From Bosea sp. 685 (GTDB lineage Bacteria > Pseudomonadota > Alphaproteobacteria > Rhizobiales > Beijerinckiaceae), in contig NZ_CP134779.1 in the NCBI RefSeq assembly GCF_031884435.1, forward strand, positions 4,216,001 to 4,280,000: 64,000 bases of DNA, read 5' to 3'. A model generated the notes under the pieces. The model saw only the letters and a list, made by a program, of their open reading frames with translations. It had not been told where the DNA came from and ran no database searches. Position 1 is the stretch's first letter. Each line of letters starts with the position of its first letter. Positions 1 to 8,107 of this stretch are shown here, in pieces. The position numbers and the translations under genes are program-made.

Positions 1-651
1 CGTCGAAACCCGCGGCCCGGCCAGGAACAGCGTGATCACGATCTCGTCGAACGAAACGAGAAAGCTCAGCGCGCCGGCCGAGAGCAGGCCAGGCGCGATC
101 AGTGGCAGGGTGACCCGGCAGAAGACGCTCAGCGGCCTCGCTCCCAAGGTCGCCGCGGCCTCCTCGACCACGATCGGCAAGCCGCCCAGCGCCGTCACGA
201 GAATGCGCAACGCATAAGGCAGGGTCAGGACGAGATGTCCGAGCGCGATGCCCGTGAAGGTCCCAAGCAGGCCGACAGAGGCGAAGGTGATCAAGATCGC
301 CAGGCCGAGCACGATGGTCGGCAGCAGAAGCGGCGCCGTGAACAGATTGTAGATGAATTCCACGCCGCGCGGCTTGAGCCTGACGATGACATAGGAGGCC
401 GGCAAGGCGATCAGCAGCGTCGCCGCAGTCACCAGCGTCGCAAGGATCAGGCTGTTGCGGAAGCCTTCCAGCATCCGCCCGTTGGCGAAGATCGCCGCAT
501 ACCACCTCAGGCTCCAGCTCGAAGGTGGAAAGCGCAAGGTCGTCTCGCCGCTGAAGGACAGCGGAACGATCACCAGGACCGGAGCGAGCAGGAAAACGAA
601 AAGGATCGCGACAGCGATCTTCAGCGGCAGGCCTGTGCGGGTTTCCGTCAT
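1..651 (-). CDS. ABC transporter permease, PotC-like (3' end cut by window edge)
   Basis: Inner-membrane permease of a spermidine/putrescine-type importer. The protein begins MTETRTGLPLK, followed at once by a hydrophobic segment, and 217 codons are open to the window edge with no stop. Several membrane spans are visible, and the EAAxxLGA coupling-loop motif (EEAAATLGARPLSVF) lies about 50 residues before the edge. The ATG at 651 follows the stop of the preceding permease by two bases, so the two are translationally linked. It is the last visible gene of the operon that starts at the aminotransferase. The substrate is not shown by the permease itself. Confidence 0.88.
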   Translation of the reverse strand, partial: MTETRTGLPLKIAVAILFVFLLAPVLVIVPLSFSGETTLRFPPSSWSLRWYAAIFANGRMLEGFRNSLILATLVTAATLLIALPASYVIVRLKPRGVEFIYNLFTAPLLLPTIVLGLAILITFASVGLLGTFTGIALGHLVLTLPYALRILVTALGGLPIVVEEAAATLGARPLSVFCRVTLPLIAPGLLSAGALSFLVSFDEIVITLFLAGPRVST

Positions 652-653
652 CG

Positions 654-1517
654 TCAGTCCAGCGAGCGCAGGGCGCGCGTATAGAGGGTCAGTGCGGTGC
701 CGAACAGCAGGAGGACCAGGATCGACAGCGTCGCAGCCGCCGGCCAGTTCAACGTCACGATGGCCTGGTCGTAAATCTCCGTCGCCAGAAGGAAGACCCG
801 ACCTCCACCCAGCACGCGCGGCGTGATGAAGGACGAGACGCAGAGGACGAAACAGAAGAAGCAGCCGAGCGCGATGCCCGGCGCGGTCAAAGGCACGACG
901 ATGCGCCAGAAACTCTGCCAGGGCCTGGCGCCGAGTGTCAGGGCAGCCTCTTCGCATCGTGGATCGAGGCGGCCGAAGCCCGCCAGCAGCGCAAGGATCA
1001 TGTAGGGCATCAGGATTTCGGTCAGCCCGATGACGACGCCCGTCAGATTGAACAGCAGCCTGAACGGAACCGGCGCTCCGAAGAACCCCAGCGCATTATT
1101 GATCAATCCACCATCCGCGAGCATCGCGATCCAGCCATAGGTCCTGACCACTGCGGAGGTCAGCAACGGCGCGATGACGAGGACGAAGAGGAAGGTTCGC
1201 CAGGCTCCGCTCGCCCGGTGCAAATAGAGCGCGATCGGATAGGACAGGAGTAGCGTCAGCACCGTGATCAGCACGCTCACGCCGATCGATCGCAGAAGGA
1301 TTTCCAGGTAATAGGTGTCCGCCACGAGCTGGACCCAGTTCTCCCAGGTGAAGGCCGGCCCGATGCCGCCGCCGGGCAGCGCCTCGTTGAACGAGATCCG
1401 CAGGAGGTTGACGATCGGAACGATGAACACGATGGCGTTGACGAGCAGGATCGGCGTGATGAGCGCTGCTGCGAGGCCGGCGCCATTGCGGTTCATGTCG
1501 TTCTTGCCGCCGGCCAT
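654..1517 (-). CDS. ABC transporter permease, PotB-like
   Basis: Inner-membrane permease of 287 residues, normal for the PotB/HisM-like class. About six hydrophobic segments are visible, and the coupling motif EEAALTLGARPWQSF contacts the ATPase. It probably pairs with the PotC-like permease downstream and the ATPase upstream. The ATG at 1517 has a GAGG sequence about seven bases before it; an internal Met eight codons later is an alternative start. The gap to the ATPase gene is nine bases. Confidence 0.88.
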   Translation of the reverse strand: MAGGKNDMNRNGAGLAAALITPILLVNAIVFIVPIVNLLRISFNEALPGGGIGPAFTWENWVQLVADTYYLEILLRSIGVSVLITVLTLLLSYPIALYLHRASGAWRTFLFVLVIAPLLTSAVVRTYGWIAMLADGGLINNALGFFGAPVPFRLLFNLTGVVIGLTEILMPYMILALLAGFGRLDPRCEEAALTLGARPWQSFWRIVVPLTAPGIALGCFFCFVLCVSSFITPRVLGGGRVFLLATEIYDQAIVTLNWPAAATLSILVLLLFGTALTLYTRALRSLD

Positions 1518-1526
1518 CGCCCGCCC

Positions 1527-2612
1527 TCACGCAGACCTGGCGAAGGCGAGGGTATCCTCGACGCGCCATGAAAGATCGACCGCAGCGCCCGGCAGATGCG
1601 GTGCGCCGGCAGCGATGGTGTGATGTTCGATCAGCCAGGTGGCACCATCGACATCGACATCGTACTGGACGACGTCGCCGATATAGACGACGCGCCTGAC
1701 CTGCCCCGATACCCGGTTGAAGCCATCTCCGCCGGCCGGCTCTCCAAACGCGATCCGATGCGGCCGCACCATCACCTCGATCTCGCCGCTCTGTGTCACC
1801 GGCAGGCGGATCACGTGGCTCCCGACGATCGCGTGATCGCCCCGCGCCAGGCAGGGAAGCCGGTTGATGCGGCCGACAAAGGAGGCGACGAAAGGGTTGG
1901 CCGGGCGCTCGTAGAGGTCGGTGGGAGCGCCGATCTGCTCCACCTTGCCGGCGTTCATAACGGCGACCTTGTCGCACATGGCGAGCGCCTCCGCCTGATC
2001 GTGGGTGACGAAGACGGCGGTGATGCCGAGCCTTTGCTGGATCTCCCGGATCTCGGCACGCATCTGGTCGCGCAGCTTCGCGTCGAGATTGGAGAGCGGT
2101 TCGTCGAAGAGCAGCGTCTTGGGCTGGATCACGAGCGCGCGCGCCAGCGCGACGCGCTGCTGCTGGCCGCCGGAGAGTTCGCGCGGCCGCCTTTGCTCCA
2201 TGCCCCGCAGGCGGACCATGTCGATGGCCTCCGCGACGCGGCGCGCGATCTCGGCTTTGGCGACACGGCGCATCTGGAGGCCGAAGGCGATGTTCCTCTC
2301 GACCGTCATATGCGGAAAGAGTGCGTAGCTCTGGAAGACCACGCCCATGTCCCGATTATAGGGTGGCTCGTCCGAGATATCCCTGCCGCCGACCATCACG
2401 CGCCCTGCGGTCGCCGGCACGAGGCCGGCGATCATCCGCAACGTGGTCGTCTTGCCGCAGCCGGACGGCCCCAGCAGCGCGACCAACTCACCGCGCGGCA
2501 CGTCCAGGTTCAGATCATGGACGGCCGTGAAGCCGGCATACTGCTTGTGCAGATGCTGGAGCGACAGATAGGCGTCTGCCTTGGATGCAAGGGTACGGTC
2601 GCCCGCAATCAT
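1527..2612 (-). CDS. ABC transporter ATP-binding protein, PotA-like
   Basis: Cytoplasmic ATPase of 361 residues powering the adjacent permeases. Walker A is GPSGCGKTT at 48-56, the Q-loop Gln at 94, the signature LSGGQ at 146-150, Walker B LLFDEP at 167-172 and the switch His at 204. A C-terminal TOBE-like domain (about 280-355) matches the PotA/FbpC/CysA class. I chose the ATG at 2612 because a longer upstream extension would overlap the binding-protein gene and has a non-family sequence. It lies 19 bases after the binding-protein stop. Confidence 0.92.
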   Translation of the reverse strand: MIAGDRTLASKADAYLSLQHLHKQYAGFTAVHDLNLDVPRGELVALLGPSGCGKTTTLRMIAGLVPATAGRVMVGGRDISDEPPYNRDMGVVFQSYALFPHMTVERNIAFGLQMRRVAKAEIARRVAEAIDMVRLRGMEQRRPRELSGGQQQRVALARALVIQPKTLLFDEPLSNLDAKLRDQMRAEIREIQQRLGITAVFVTHDQAEALAMCDKVAVMNAGKVEQIGAPTDLYERPANPFVASFVGRINRLPCLARGDHAIVGSHVIRLPVTQSGEIEVMVRPHRIAFGEPAGGDGFNRVSGQVRRVVYIGDVVQYDVDVDGATWLIEHHTIAAGAPHLPGAAVDLSWRVEDTLAFARSA

Positions 2613-2631
2613 CGTGTCGCGCCTCGCCCCG

Positions 2632-3693
2632 TCACTTGCTGAGCGGGATGACGCGCCGGCGCCAATCCTGCGTGAGCTTGTCACGGATCTTGGCAAGCTC
2701 CAGCCAGTCGACATCGATCACCTTGCTCATATCGGCTGGCCGGATCCGCTTGGCGGCCTCTGGCGAGAGCTCTGCCTTCTTGTTGGTGGGCCCGTAGAAC
2801 ATCGCTTCGGCGAAGGCTTTCTGCGCGACGGGGCTCAGCATGTAGTCGACGAGTTTTCTGGCCGCGGCCGGCTGGGGCGCGTTCTTCACCAGCGTGACCG
2901 CATTGATCTGGAACAAGGTTCCCTCGTCAGGGATCGAGGCGGCGAGCACGCTGCCGGGCTGATCGGCAAAGACCTGCGAGCGGGCGTTGTAGCCGGCCCC
3001 GATCGCCGCTTGCTGCGACATGACCATTCCCCAGAGATCGGGCTTGGGATCCCAGGTCATCACATGCGGCGCGAGCGTTTCCATCTCCTTCACGCCCTTG
3101 TCGAGATTGTGATTCCAGTCCGTTCCGCCGGCGATCTTCTCCATCACGACGGTCAGCGCGATGCCCAGGATGTCGGGAGCACCGTGGAGTGCGACCTTGC
3201 GGTCTACGGCTGGGGCCCAGAGCGCGCGCCAGGACTTCGGCGGCTCCTTCAGGATCGTCTTGTCATAGACCAGGACGAGGCTGTCGAACGTCATGCCTGC
3301 GAGGTTGACGCCCGGCATCAGTGCCTGCGGATAGAGGTCCTTGACATGCGCCGTGACCTTTTCATCGATCGGGTCGAACAGGTTTTCGTCGGAGCCTGCC
3401 TTTGCGATCGAGATGTCCATCATCGCCACATCGATCTGCGGCGCGCTCTTCTGCGCCCGCAAGGTGCCCAGGATCGCGGCGGAATTGCCGGGCGCGAAGT
3501 AGACCACCTTGATGTCGGGGTTTGCTGTCATGAAGGGCTCGATCACGGCCTTCGTGTAGAGGTCCTGATAGAGCCCGGTATAGCCGGCGAAGGTGATGGT
3601 GGTTTGGGCGGCCGCCGGAGCGGCGATGAGGGTCGCGGCAATGGTCGCCGCGACGGCAGTACTTGCAATTCCAGCACTTGCAATTCTCGACAT
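2632..3693 (-). CDS. ABC transporter substrate-binding protein, PotD/family-1-like
   Basis: Periplasmic binding protein of 353 residues. Residues 1-31 form a Sec signal peptide ending in APAAAQ. The mature protein starts TTITFAGYTGLYQDLY, which resembles spermidine/putrescine and iron-type binding proteins. The ATG at 3693 has a GGGGG tract about seven bases upstream; an in-frame ATG at 3714 is a weaker alternative. It is cotranscribed with two RraA-like genes and an aminotransferase, which suggests the imported compound is an amino acid or an oxo/hydroxy acid rather than a polyamine. That ligand idea is inference only. Confidence 0.88.
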   Translation of the reverse strand: MSRIASAGIASTAVAATIAATLIAAPAAAQTTITFAGYTGLYQDLYTKAVIEPFMTANPDIKVVYFAPGNSAAILGTLRAQKSAPQIDVAMMDISIAKAGSDENLFDPIDEKVTAHVKDLYPQALMPGVNLAGMTFDSLVLVYDKTILKEPPKSWRALWAPAVDRKVALHGAPDILGIALTVVMEKIAGGTDWNHNLDKGVKEMETLAPHVMTWDPKPDLWGMVMSQQAAIGAGYNARSQVFADQPGSVLAASIPDEGTLFQINAVTLVKNAPQPAAARKLVDYMLSPVAQKAFAEAMFYGPTNKKAELSPEAAKRIRPADMSKVIDVDWLELAKIRDKLTQDWRRRVIPLSK

Positions 3694-3716
3694 GTCACAA
3701 CCCCCTTTTGTCATGC

Positions 3717-4391
3717 TCAGACCGGATTTCTGATGAGCTTCGCCTCGACCATCGCGGTCGCGCCCGTGATGTCCGGCAGCTTCTCGCCGGCGCGCAGCCG
3801 CACATGCATGCCTGCCTCGGCGGCCTGCATCGCCAGGGCACGCTCGGCGGCCTGTCGCGCGACGGCTGGTGCGAAAACGAGCACGCCCTGCTCGTCGGCC
3901 AGAACCGCGTCCCCCGGGTTGACCACCTGGCCACCGATGCTGATCGGCACGTTCATGGCGCCTTCGATCCCGAGCAGACGCGTCGTGATCGAGGACAGGC
4001 CTCGGCTCCACATCGGCAGATCGAACTCCTGGATCTCCGAAAGGTCGGTCGCCGGGCCGTCGATGATGCCGGCCTTGACGCCGGCGAGCTTCATGGCGAG
4101 CGTCATGCCGCCACCCCAGCAGGCGTATTTCGTGTCGCCGCAGCGATCGACCAGCACGACGTCGCCGGGGCGCACGAGCTTGGCTGCATAGTGCAGCAGG
4201 GTCGAATCCGCATGGGGCAGTCGCAGCGTCACGGCCGTACCGGCCACACGTCGGCGCGGCAGCAGGGCTGCGATGGCGCGATCGACGAACCCTGGATACA
4301 GCACATGGCCGATCGTCGCCGTCTCGGCTTTCTCCAGGAGATCGACCAGCTCCTTGTCGATCTGTGGCGGCATATCGTTGACGACGAACAT
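3717..4391 (-). CDS. RraA-fold protein, aldolase-like, with altered active-site motif
   Basis: Protein of 224 residues in the RraA / 4-hydroxy-4-methyl-2-oxoglutarate (HMG) aldolase family, often mislabelled dimethylmenaquinone methyltransferase. The family core is present: a PGDVVLVD strand, a glycine-rich turn WGGGMT and the PGDAVLADEQG motif. In aldolases of this family the DGxxRD loop carries an Arg that holds the pyruvyl group. Here it reads DGPATD (111-116), with Thr115 where Arg is expected. The ATG at 4391 follows AGAGGA at good spacing; an upstream extension lacks a ribosome site. It may be a regulatory or non-catalytic partner of the next RraA protein, or have a changed activity. 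Confidence 0.82.
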   Translation of the reverse strand: MFVVNDMPPQIDKELVDLLEKAETATIGHVLYPGFVDRAIAALLPRRRVAGTAVTLRLPHADSTLLHYAAKLVRPGDVVLVDRCGDTKYACWGGGMTLAMKLAGVKAGIIDGPATDLSEIQEFDLPMWSRGLSSITTRLLGIEGAMNVPISIGGQVVNPGDAVLADEQGVLVFAPAVARQAAERALAMQAAEAGMHVRLRAGEKLPDITGATAMVEAKLIRNPV

Positions 4392-4410
4392 GGTCCTCTT
4401 TCCCCTTGCG

Positions 4411-5097
4411 TTACGACTGAATATTCGTGGGGGCAGCTGCTTCGGGAAGGCCAAAGAGACTCTGCACCGATGTTCCGCCCGCCAGCGCTTCTTCCCAGGC
4501 GGCCTCCTTGGCCAGTTTCGCCTCGGCGTCGCCGATCAAACGCCTGATCGCGGCAGGCGACAGCACGACGAGGCCGTCATCGTCTCCGATCAGCAGGTCG
4601 CCCGGCGAGACGAGCTGGCCCCCGACCACGACGGGGCGATTGACCACGCCACGTTCGGCCGATGAGGGTCCGCGCGGCGTGATCGAACGGGCGAACACCG
4701 AGAAATCGCTCCAGCCCGCCAAAGTCGCGACATCGCGCACCGCACCGTCGCAGACGATCCCGCAAGCGCCCTTGCGGCGCAGCTGGCCCCCGAGGATTTC
4801 CCCGATCATCGCCGTTTCGGCGTGGCCCGACGCGGCGATCACGAGCACATCGCCCGGCCCGACGGCATCGACGGCGTAGAGGACCGCGCCGAAATCGGGT
4901 GGCTCGCAAAGCGCAGTCACCGCGCGGCCGAACAATCTTGGCTGGCGACCGACGGCACAGATCGGCCGAATCCGCGGATCGAGCAACGCGTCATGCCTGT
5001 CGAGATCGGCGATGATCGCCGCGGGAACGGCCCGCCAGCGATCGAGATCGGACTGTGCGATCTGCGGGATCTGCGGTGCTTGCACGGAGACGGGCAT
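4411..5097 (-). CDS. RraA family protein, probable HMG/4-carboxy-type aldolase
   Basis: Protein of 228 residues with the full RraA-fold aldolase signature: GEILGGQLRRKG, then CDGAVRD at 117-122 with Arg121 and Asp122, then SPGDLLIGDDDG. Family enzymes are metal-dependent and split 4-hydroxy-4-methyl(or carboxymethyl)-2-oxo-dicarboxylates to pyruvate plus a keto acid, and often decarboxylate oxaloacetate. The gene starts three bases after the aminotransferase stop and precedes the RraA paralogue lacking the Arg. The order suggests transamination followed by retro-aldol cleavage, but the substrate is unproven. Confidence 0.84.
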   Translation of the reverse strand: MPVSVQAPQIPQIAQSDLDRWRAVPAAIIADLDRHDALLDPRIRPICAVGRQPRLFGRAVTALCEPPDFGAVLYAVDAVGPGDVLVIAASGHAETAMIGEILGGQLRRKGACGIVCDGAVRDVATLAGWSDFSVFARSITPRGPSSAERGVVNRPVVVGGQLVSPGDLLIGDDDGLVVLSPAAIRRLIGDAEAKLAKEAAWEEALAGGTSVQSLFGLPEAAAPTNIQS

Positions 5098-5100
5098 GGC

Positions 5101-6360
5101 TCAGGCCTTGTCCTCACACAGGTGGCGGGTCGCCTCGGCGAGGCGTCTCACGCCCTCGTCGAGGCGTTCGGGTGGGTTGAGCGTGAAATTGAGGCGCATG
5201 GCGCTGCGATTGCGGCCTGAGGCGTCGAAGACGCTGCTCGGAGCGATGCAGACTCCCGCCTCCAGGGCGAGCTGGAAGAGACGTTCGGTGTCGAGCGAAG
5301 GGTCACGGGCGACCGCCCAGACGAACATGCCGCCAACGGGAACCTCCCAATCGAACCATGCTGAGAGGTGGGCCTTCATCGCCAGGCAAAGTGCATCCCG
5401 GCGTTTGCGATAGAGTTCGACGATGACGGGCTGCACGCGCTCGATGAGGCCGTTTTCCAGCGCCGCCAGGGCGATGTGTTGTGTGACCCCGCTGGTGCAC
5501 ATGTCACTGCCCTGCTTGGCGGTCGTCAAAGCGCGGATCATCTCGGGGGCCGCTACGACCCAGCCGATGCGCAGGCCTGGCGCGACCGCCTTGGACAGCG
5601 TGCCCGTATAGATCACGGGTCCGCCATATCCGTTTGGCCCGCCAAGTCCGTTTGGCCCGCCATGCCTCTCGGCGGACAGGTCTATCAGGCGCGGCAGTGG
5701 GCTGCGGTCATAGTGGAGGCCGCCATAGGGATCATCCTCGACCAGCCAGACGCCCGTGCTCTGAGCGGCATCGACAAGCCGTTCCCGCAGCGCCATGTCC
5801 ACGAGCCGGCCCGAGGGATTGGAGAAGTTGGGCACCGTATAGGTGAACTGGGCACCCGCCATCGCGGCAACCGGATCGAATTCCGGGCTCTCGAGAACGA
5901 GGTTGCGGAAAGCCGGCCGGCGCGGGCGCCAGGCATCGAGCGCTCCCAGATAGGTCGGGAACTGGCCAGCGACGATCCCGCCTTCCTCGAGCAGGACCTT
6001 CCCGACGAGGTCGAGCCCCTGCATGCCACTGGTGGTGACGAGGATGTTCTCGGGGGTGAGGCGCAGCGCGCGCGAGCTGAGGCGTTGAGCCAAGGCGCGG
6101 CGAAGCGAAGGCAGTCCCTCGATCGGCCCGTAGCCAAGCGTTTCGACCGGATGCGTCTCGATCACCTGTTTCGCGATGGCTGCGATTTCGGGAACCGGAT
6201 AGGTCTGCGGAGCGGGAAGGCCGCCAGCCAGATTGATCAGTTCCGGATTGGCACCGGCGGCCAGAAACCGTTGCGTCACATCATTGGTCGTCCGAAGCCA
6301 TGCAGCGAAGGGAGGGCGCTGCGCGGTGCGGGACGGCGCGTGGCATAGGACCTGGCTCAT
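5101..6360 (-). CDS. PLP-dependent aminotransferase, class I/II (MocR/2-aminoadipate type)
   Basis: Cytoplasmic aminotransferase of 419 residues. Visible residues are PNFSNPSG (177-184), VEDDPYG with Asp210 for the pyridine nitrogen, the Schiff-base lysine Lys257 in TGTLSKAVAPG, and a C-terminal Arg in AMRLNFT. It resembles LysN/2-aminoadipate aminotransferases without the GntR domain. The ATG at 6360 is preferred over an upstream extension because family similarity starts here and a GAGG lies upstream. A duplicated GGPNG hexapeptide insertion (about 234-248) sits just before the PLP-lysine strand. It is the first gene of the operon and is divergent from an Lrp/AsnC gene, its likely regulator. 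Confidence 0.9.
   Translation of the reverse strand: MSQVLCHAPSRTAQRPPFAAWLRTTNDVTQRFLAAGANPELINLAGGLPAPQTYPVPEIAAIAKQVIETHPVETLGYGPIEGLPSLRRALAQRLSSRALRLTPENILVTTSGMQGLDLVGKVLLEEGGIVAGQFPTYLGALDAWRPRRPAFRNLVLESPEFDPVAAMAGAQFTYTVPNFSNPSGRLVDMALRERLVDAAQSTGVWLVEDDPYGGLHYDRSPLPRLIDLSAERHGGPNGLGGPNGYGGPVIYTGTLSKAVAPGLRIGWVVAAPEMIRALTTAKQGSDMCTSGVTQHIALAALENGLIERVQPVIVELYRKRRDALCLAMKAHLSAWFDWEVPVGGMFVWAVARDPSLDTERLFQLALEAGVCIAPSSVFDASGRNRSAMRLNFTLNPPERLDEGVRRLAEATRHLCEDKA
5621..5664. repeat. 18-bp in-frame tandem duplication inside the aminotransferase gene
   Basis: Two near-identical 18-bp units (5621-5638 and 5639-5656; they differ at two or three bases) are followed by a partial third. On the minus strand they encode GGPNGL/GGPNGY/GGP. 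The length keeps the reading frame. Relatives of this enzyme normally pass directly from the Ile/Leu-rich strand to the PLP lysine. Confidence 0.8.
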
Positions 6361-6516
6361 GCTTCGACCTCGAGCGGGCCGCCCGGCGAATACGGGCGTC
6401 TTGTTGAAAAATGATGCCACGTTCAAATCAGCGAGTCCGTGCAAAAATTGGCGTCGTTTGCCGGATCCGTGGTGTATTTCACTCAATCGAGGATCTCATT
6501 TGAGGAATGATCGCTG
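6361..6516. promoter_or_regulatory. Divergent promoter region between the aminotransferase operon and the Lrp/AsnC gene
   Basis: This is the only untranslated DNA between the two divergent start codons, so both promoters and any Lrp-type binding sites should lie here. It is less GC-rich than its surroundings. I could not fix a confident -35/-10 pair by eye. A GAGGA sequence about 12 bases before 6517 is the ribosome site of the regulator. Confidence 0.5.
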
Positions 6517-6969
6517 ATGATGAAATTGGATGCGATCGATCGGCGGATTGTCGCCGCGCTGCAGGCGAATGGGCGCATGTCGACACTGGAGGTTGCTGAA
6601 AGGGTCGGGCTGTCCGCGAGCCCCTGCAGTCGTCGGATCAAAGCTCTCGAAGAGGCTGGCGTGATCGAAGGTTATGGAGCCCGGATCAACCCAGGCGCGC
6701 TCGGCCTCAACATCAGCGTCGTCGTCTCCGTTCGGCTCGGCAAATTCGGGCCGGAGGGCCATCAACAGTTCCAGCAGGCGATCTCGGGGCGACCGGAGAT
6801 CACCCAGTGGCTCCTGGTGACGGGCAGCGTCGATTATCTGCTGAGCGTCCGGGTCAAGGACATCGAAGCGCTGCGAGAGTTTGTGACCAACACACTGCAG
6901 TCGATCCCGATCGTCGCCGAGACATCGACGATGGTCGTCCTTGAAACAGGGCACGCAGCCCGCGCCTGA
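6517..6969 (+). CDS. Lrp/AsnC family transcriptional regulator
   Basis: DNA-binding regulator of 150 residues, typical for the family. An N-terminal winged helix-turn-helix (about 4-60, with LDAIDRRIVAALQANGRMS and CSRRIKALEEAGVI) is followed by a RAM ligand-binding domain containing GSVDYLLSVRVKD. Such proteins usually sense an amino acid and control a neighbouring transport or catabolic operon. It is divergent from the aminotransferase/RraA/ABC operon, so local control of that operon and autoregulation are the likely roles. Confidence 0.92.
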   Translation: MMKLDAIDRRIVAALQANGRMSTLEVAERVGLSASPCSRRIKALEEAGVIEGYGARINPGALGLNISVVVSVRLGKFGPEGHQQFQQAISGRPEITQWLLVTGSVDYLLSVRVKDIEALREFVTNTLQSIPIVAETSTMVVLETGHAARA

Positions 6970-7057
6970 TTGGGGTTCGGTCGCGTTCGATCGGTACAGC
7001 CTCTAGGACAATCCCGGTGCTTGCAATTGCACGGATCCAAGCGTCGAGGCGGTCTTG

Positions 7058-7219
7058 GAGCCCGTTTGGACATTCCAGCCCTCATCCTGAGGAGCCGCGA
7101 AGCGGCGTCTCGAAGGATGCTCCAGATGGTTCCGGAACCTCCTGGAACATCCTTCGAGACGCCATTTCCGAGGAAATGGCTCCTCAGGATGAGGGCTCGC
7201 GGAGTTTCCAAACGGGCTC
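7058..7219. repeat. Palindromic intergenic repeat, family A
   Basis: A long inverted repeat. An outer 13-bp pair lies at 7058-7070 and 7207-7219 and a perfect 19-bp pair at 7077-7095 and 7179-7197 (core CTCATCCTGAGGAG), with a further self-complementary middle (GTCTCGAAGGATGCTCC and its complement). A second full copy is at 62868-62983 and a half copy at 49861-49920. It lies in the 337-base gap after the Lrp gene, which otherwise holds only the upstream region of the next gene. Confidence 0.9.
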
Positions 7220-7306
7220 TTAGGGCCATTTGTCATTCCGAAACGACTGCGGCCGCATAGTCGCGGCAGCCGCCCATCTCCCGACAGCCGATTCCGGGAG
7301 TGGCGT

Positions 7307-8026
7307 TTGGTTGCATCCGGAGATTTCGCGTTGGAGACGACCCTCTATTTGCCGGTCAAGCGCTTTCTCGAGAATCTCGGCTATGCCGTGAAGGGCGAGA
7401 TCGGGCGATGTGACCTTGTCGGGCTCAAGGAGGGTGACCCGGCTGTCGTCGTGATCGGCGAGCTGAAGCTGAGCTTCAACCTCGAGCTTGTCCTGCAAGG
7501 CGTCGACCGGATGAGCGTCGGCGACGAGATCTGGCTCGCCGCCCGCCTGTCGGCCAGGGGCAAGGGGCGCGAGAGCGATGCCCGGTACCGTAACCTGTGC
7601 CGGCGCCTCGGCTTTGGGCTGCTCGGTGTCGCCTCCTCCGGTCGTGTCGATGTCCTGGTCTCCCCGGCGGCGCCGACGCCGCGCAAGGATCCCCGGCGCC
7701 GCTCGAAGCTCGTGGAGGAGCACAAACGGCGCCAGGGCGATCCGGTCGCGGGCGGCGGCACGAAAATGCCGATCATGACCGCCTATCGGCAACAGGCGCT
7801 TGCCTGCGCCGCGGCGATGACGGCGACGCCGCAGCGGCCGCGCGATCTCAAGCCATCCTGCCCGGACGCCCAGAAGATCCTGCATCGCAATGTCTATGGC
7901 TGGTTCGAACGTGCCGATCGCGGGGTCTACGCGCTCACGGAGGCCGGCCGCGCCGCGCTGCTGAAATGGCCGCCGTCCACGATCGAGCGAAGGCATGAAG
8001 ACCCGGCCGGGCATGCGTCTGCCTAG
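7307..8026 (+). CDS. DUF2161 family protein, predicted PD-(D/E)xK nuclease-like
   Basis: Protein of 239 residues matching the conserved alphaproteobacterial DUF2161 family. The N-terminal part has the PD-(D/E)xK layout: Glu31, Asp36 in GRCDLVG, and Glu52-x-Lys54 in VIGELKL, followed by helices. The C-terminal part (about 195-225) reads like a small winged-helix segment with a basic region before it. The start is TTG at 7307 with GGGAG seven bases upstream; no better ATG is in frame. It stands alone between palindromic repeats. No cellular role is established; DNA or RNA cleavage is a fold-based guess. Confidence 0.72.
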   Translation: MVASGDFALETTLYLPVKRFLENLGYAVKGEIGRCDLVGLKEGDPAVVVIGELKLSFNLELVLQGVDRMSVGDEIWLAARLSARGKGRESDARYRNLCRRLGFGLLGVASSGRVDVLVSPAAPTPRKDPRRRSKLVEEHKRRQGDPVAGGGTKMPIMTAYRQQALACAAAMTATPQRPRDLKPSCPDAQKILHRNVYGWFERADRGVYALTEAGRAALLKWPPSTIERRHEDPAGHASA

Positions 8027-8107
8027 AGGCGCAATCAATTCTGAACGGCGCGCACGGGCTCCTTTCGACATGCCGCGCTTCGTCTTCTCCGAAGCTCTCA
8101 AAAGCCT

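Noticed and set aside
2581..4191. Long plus-strand reading frame opposite the binding-protein and RraA genes
   Set aside because: It mirrors the codon pattern of the real minus-strand genes, has Arg/Asp/His-rich shadow composition, no ribosome site and no family motif.
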